Source: CAYPEK01 sp964409645 (GTDB lineage Bacteria > UBP15 > UBA6099). From it: a stretch of DNA of 38,725 nucleotides. The stretch spans positions 1 to 38,725 of the forward strand of contig CAYPEK010000033.1 in the NCBI GenBank assembly GCA_964409645.1. The letters are read 5' to 3'. The notes under the pieces were generated by a model. It was not told the origin of the DNA. It made no database searches and worked only from the letters and a program-made list of their open reading frames with translations. Position numbers and translations under genes: made by a program. This document shows, piece by piece, positions 38,585 through 38,725 of the stretch (position 1 is its first letter; each line of letters begins with the position of its first letter).

Positions 38585-38725
38585 ACAAATCCGAACCGCT
38601 TGCTGGCGCGCGCGGTTTATATTATGACCGGCGGAGTGCGGCCAGCCGCCGGCGACCCCGCTCTACTGTAATGTTACTGCCTGTCTTTTCCTCATACTTC
38701 TTTACTATATTTCTCTCTATCCTCG
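38585..38725 (-). repeat. composite repeat array at window end
   Basis: aaatccgaaccgcttgctgg with an ACCGC/GCGGT palindrome (38595-38616), an M2 hairpin with one mismatch (38631-38661), then pyrimidine-rich DNA that reads cgaggatagagag on the minus strand at the very end (M1). Orientation suggests a minus-strand gene ending just beyond the window. Confidence 0.55.

Overview
The window looks like a moderately GC-rich, Gram-negative, free-living bacterium that breaks down plant polysaccharides. Many products carry Sec or lipoprotein signal peptides, and there is an outer-membrane LolA-like protein. The secreted glycosidases are of types used on hemicellulose and glycan side chains (GH172/DUF2961, GH36, GH115, GH38). 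Two-CW and DUF4349 proteins and frequent GC-hairpin repeats fit environmental lineages such as PVC-group or candidate-phylum bacteria (Lentisphaerota, Planctomycetota, Hydrogenedentota-like). There is no rRNA in the window, so the phylum is a guess.

Layout. 1-8 kb: the 3' part of a GH172-type gene, convergent mtaB (tRNA methylthiotransferase), then secreted alpha-galactosidase (GH36) and xylan alpha-glucuronidase (GH115). 8-11.7 kb: a STAS protein, then an Rrf2 regulator with its own promoter and operator, an ABC-type ATPase without a permease, a cysteine-rich P-loop GTPase and a 4Fe-4S protein. I read the last four as an undescribed or poorly described metal-centre assembly module; it is the main candidate for a new system. 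11.7-17.8 kb, minus strand: a soluble multi-PAS/GAF histidine kinase with a NarL-type regulator (TAATG-coupled), then an atypical receiver protein, a methyl-accepting chemotaxis protein and a two-CW protein in one apparent operon. 18-22.4 kb: DUF4349 membrane protein, lipoprotein rhodanese, a secreted metallophosphoesterase, a divergent CapA-type protein and a 61-residue orphan. 22.5-30 kb: secreted alpha-mannosidase (GH38), then a divergent pair (lipoprotein alpha/beta hydrolase and an AttH/CrtC-like lipocalin) bracketed by inverted copies of a composite repeat, and a LolA-like protein. 30-38.7 kb: proS overlapping a GT2 glycosyltransferase, a second large multidomain metallophosphoesterase, rsmA, and rfbB/rfbD (dTDP-rhamnose) with a DUF5678-retropepsin pair coupled in between.

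The second theme is non-coding. Nearly every longer intergenic space is built from a small kit of shared modules: a purine-rich block (core tagcgaggatagagggga) often placed just after a stop codon, GC-rich hairpins, a REP-like hairpin, and blocks containing the strings ccgcgcgcgtaagcaagcgg and atgcacaaag. The modules occur in both orientations and in different combinations. No transposase, integrase, CRISPR array, tRNA or rRNA was recognised.
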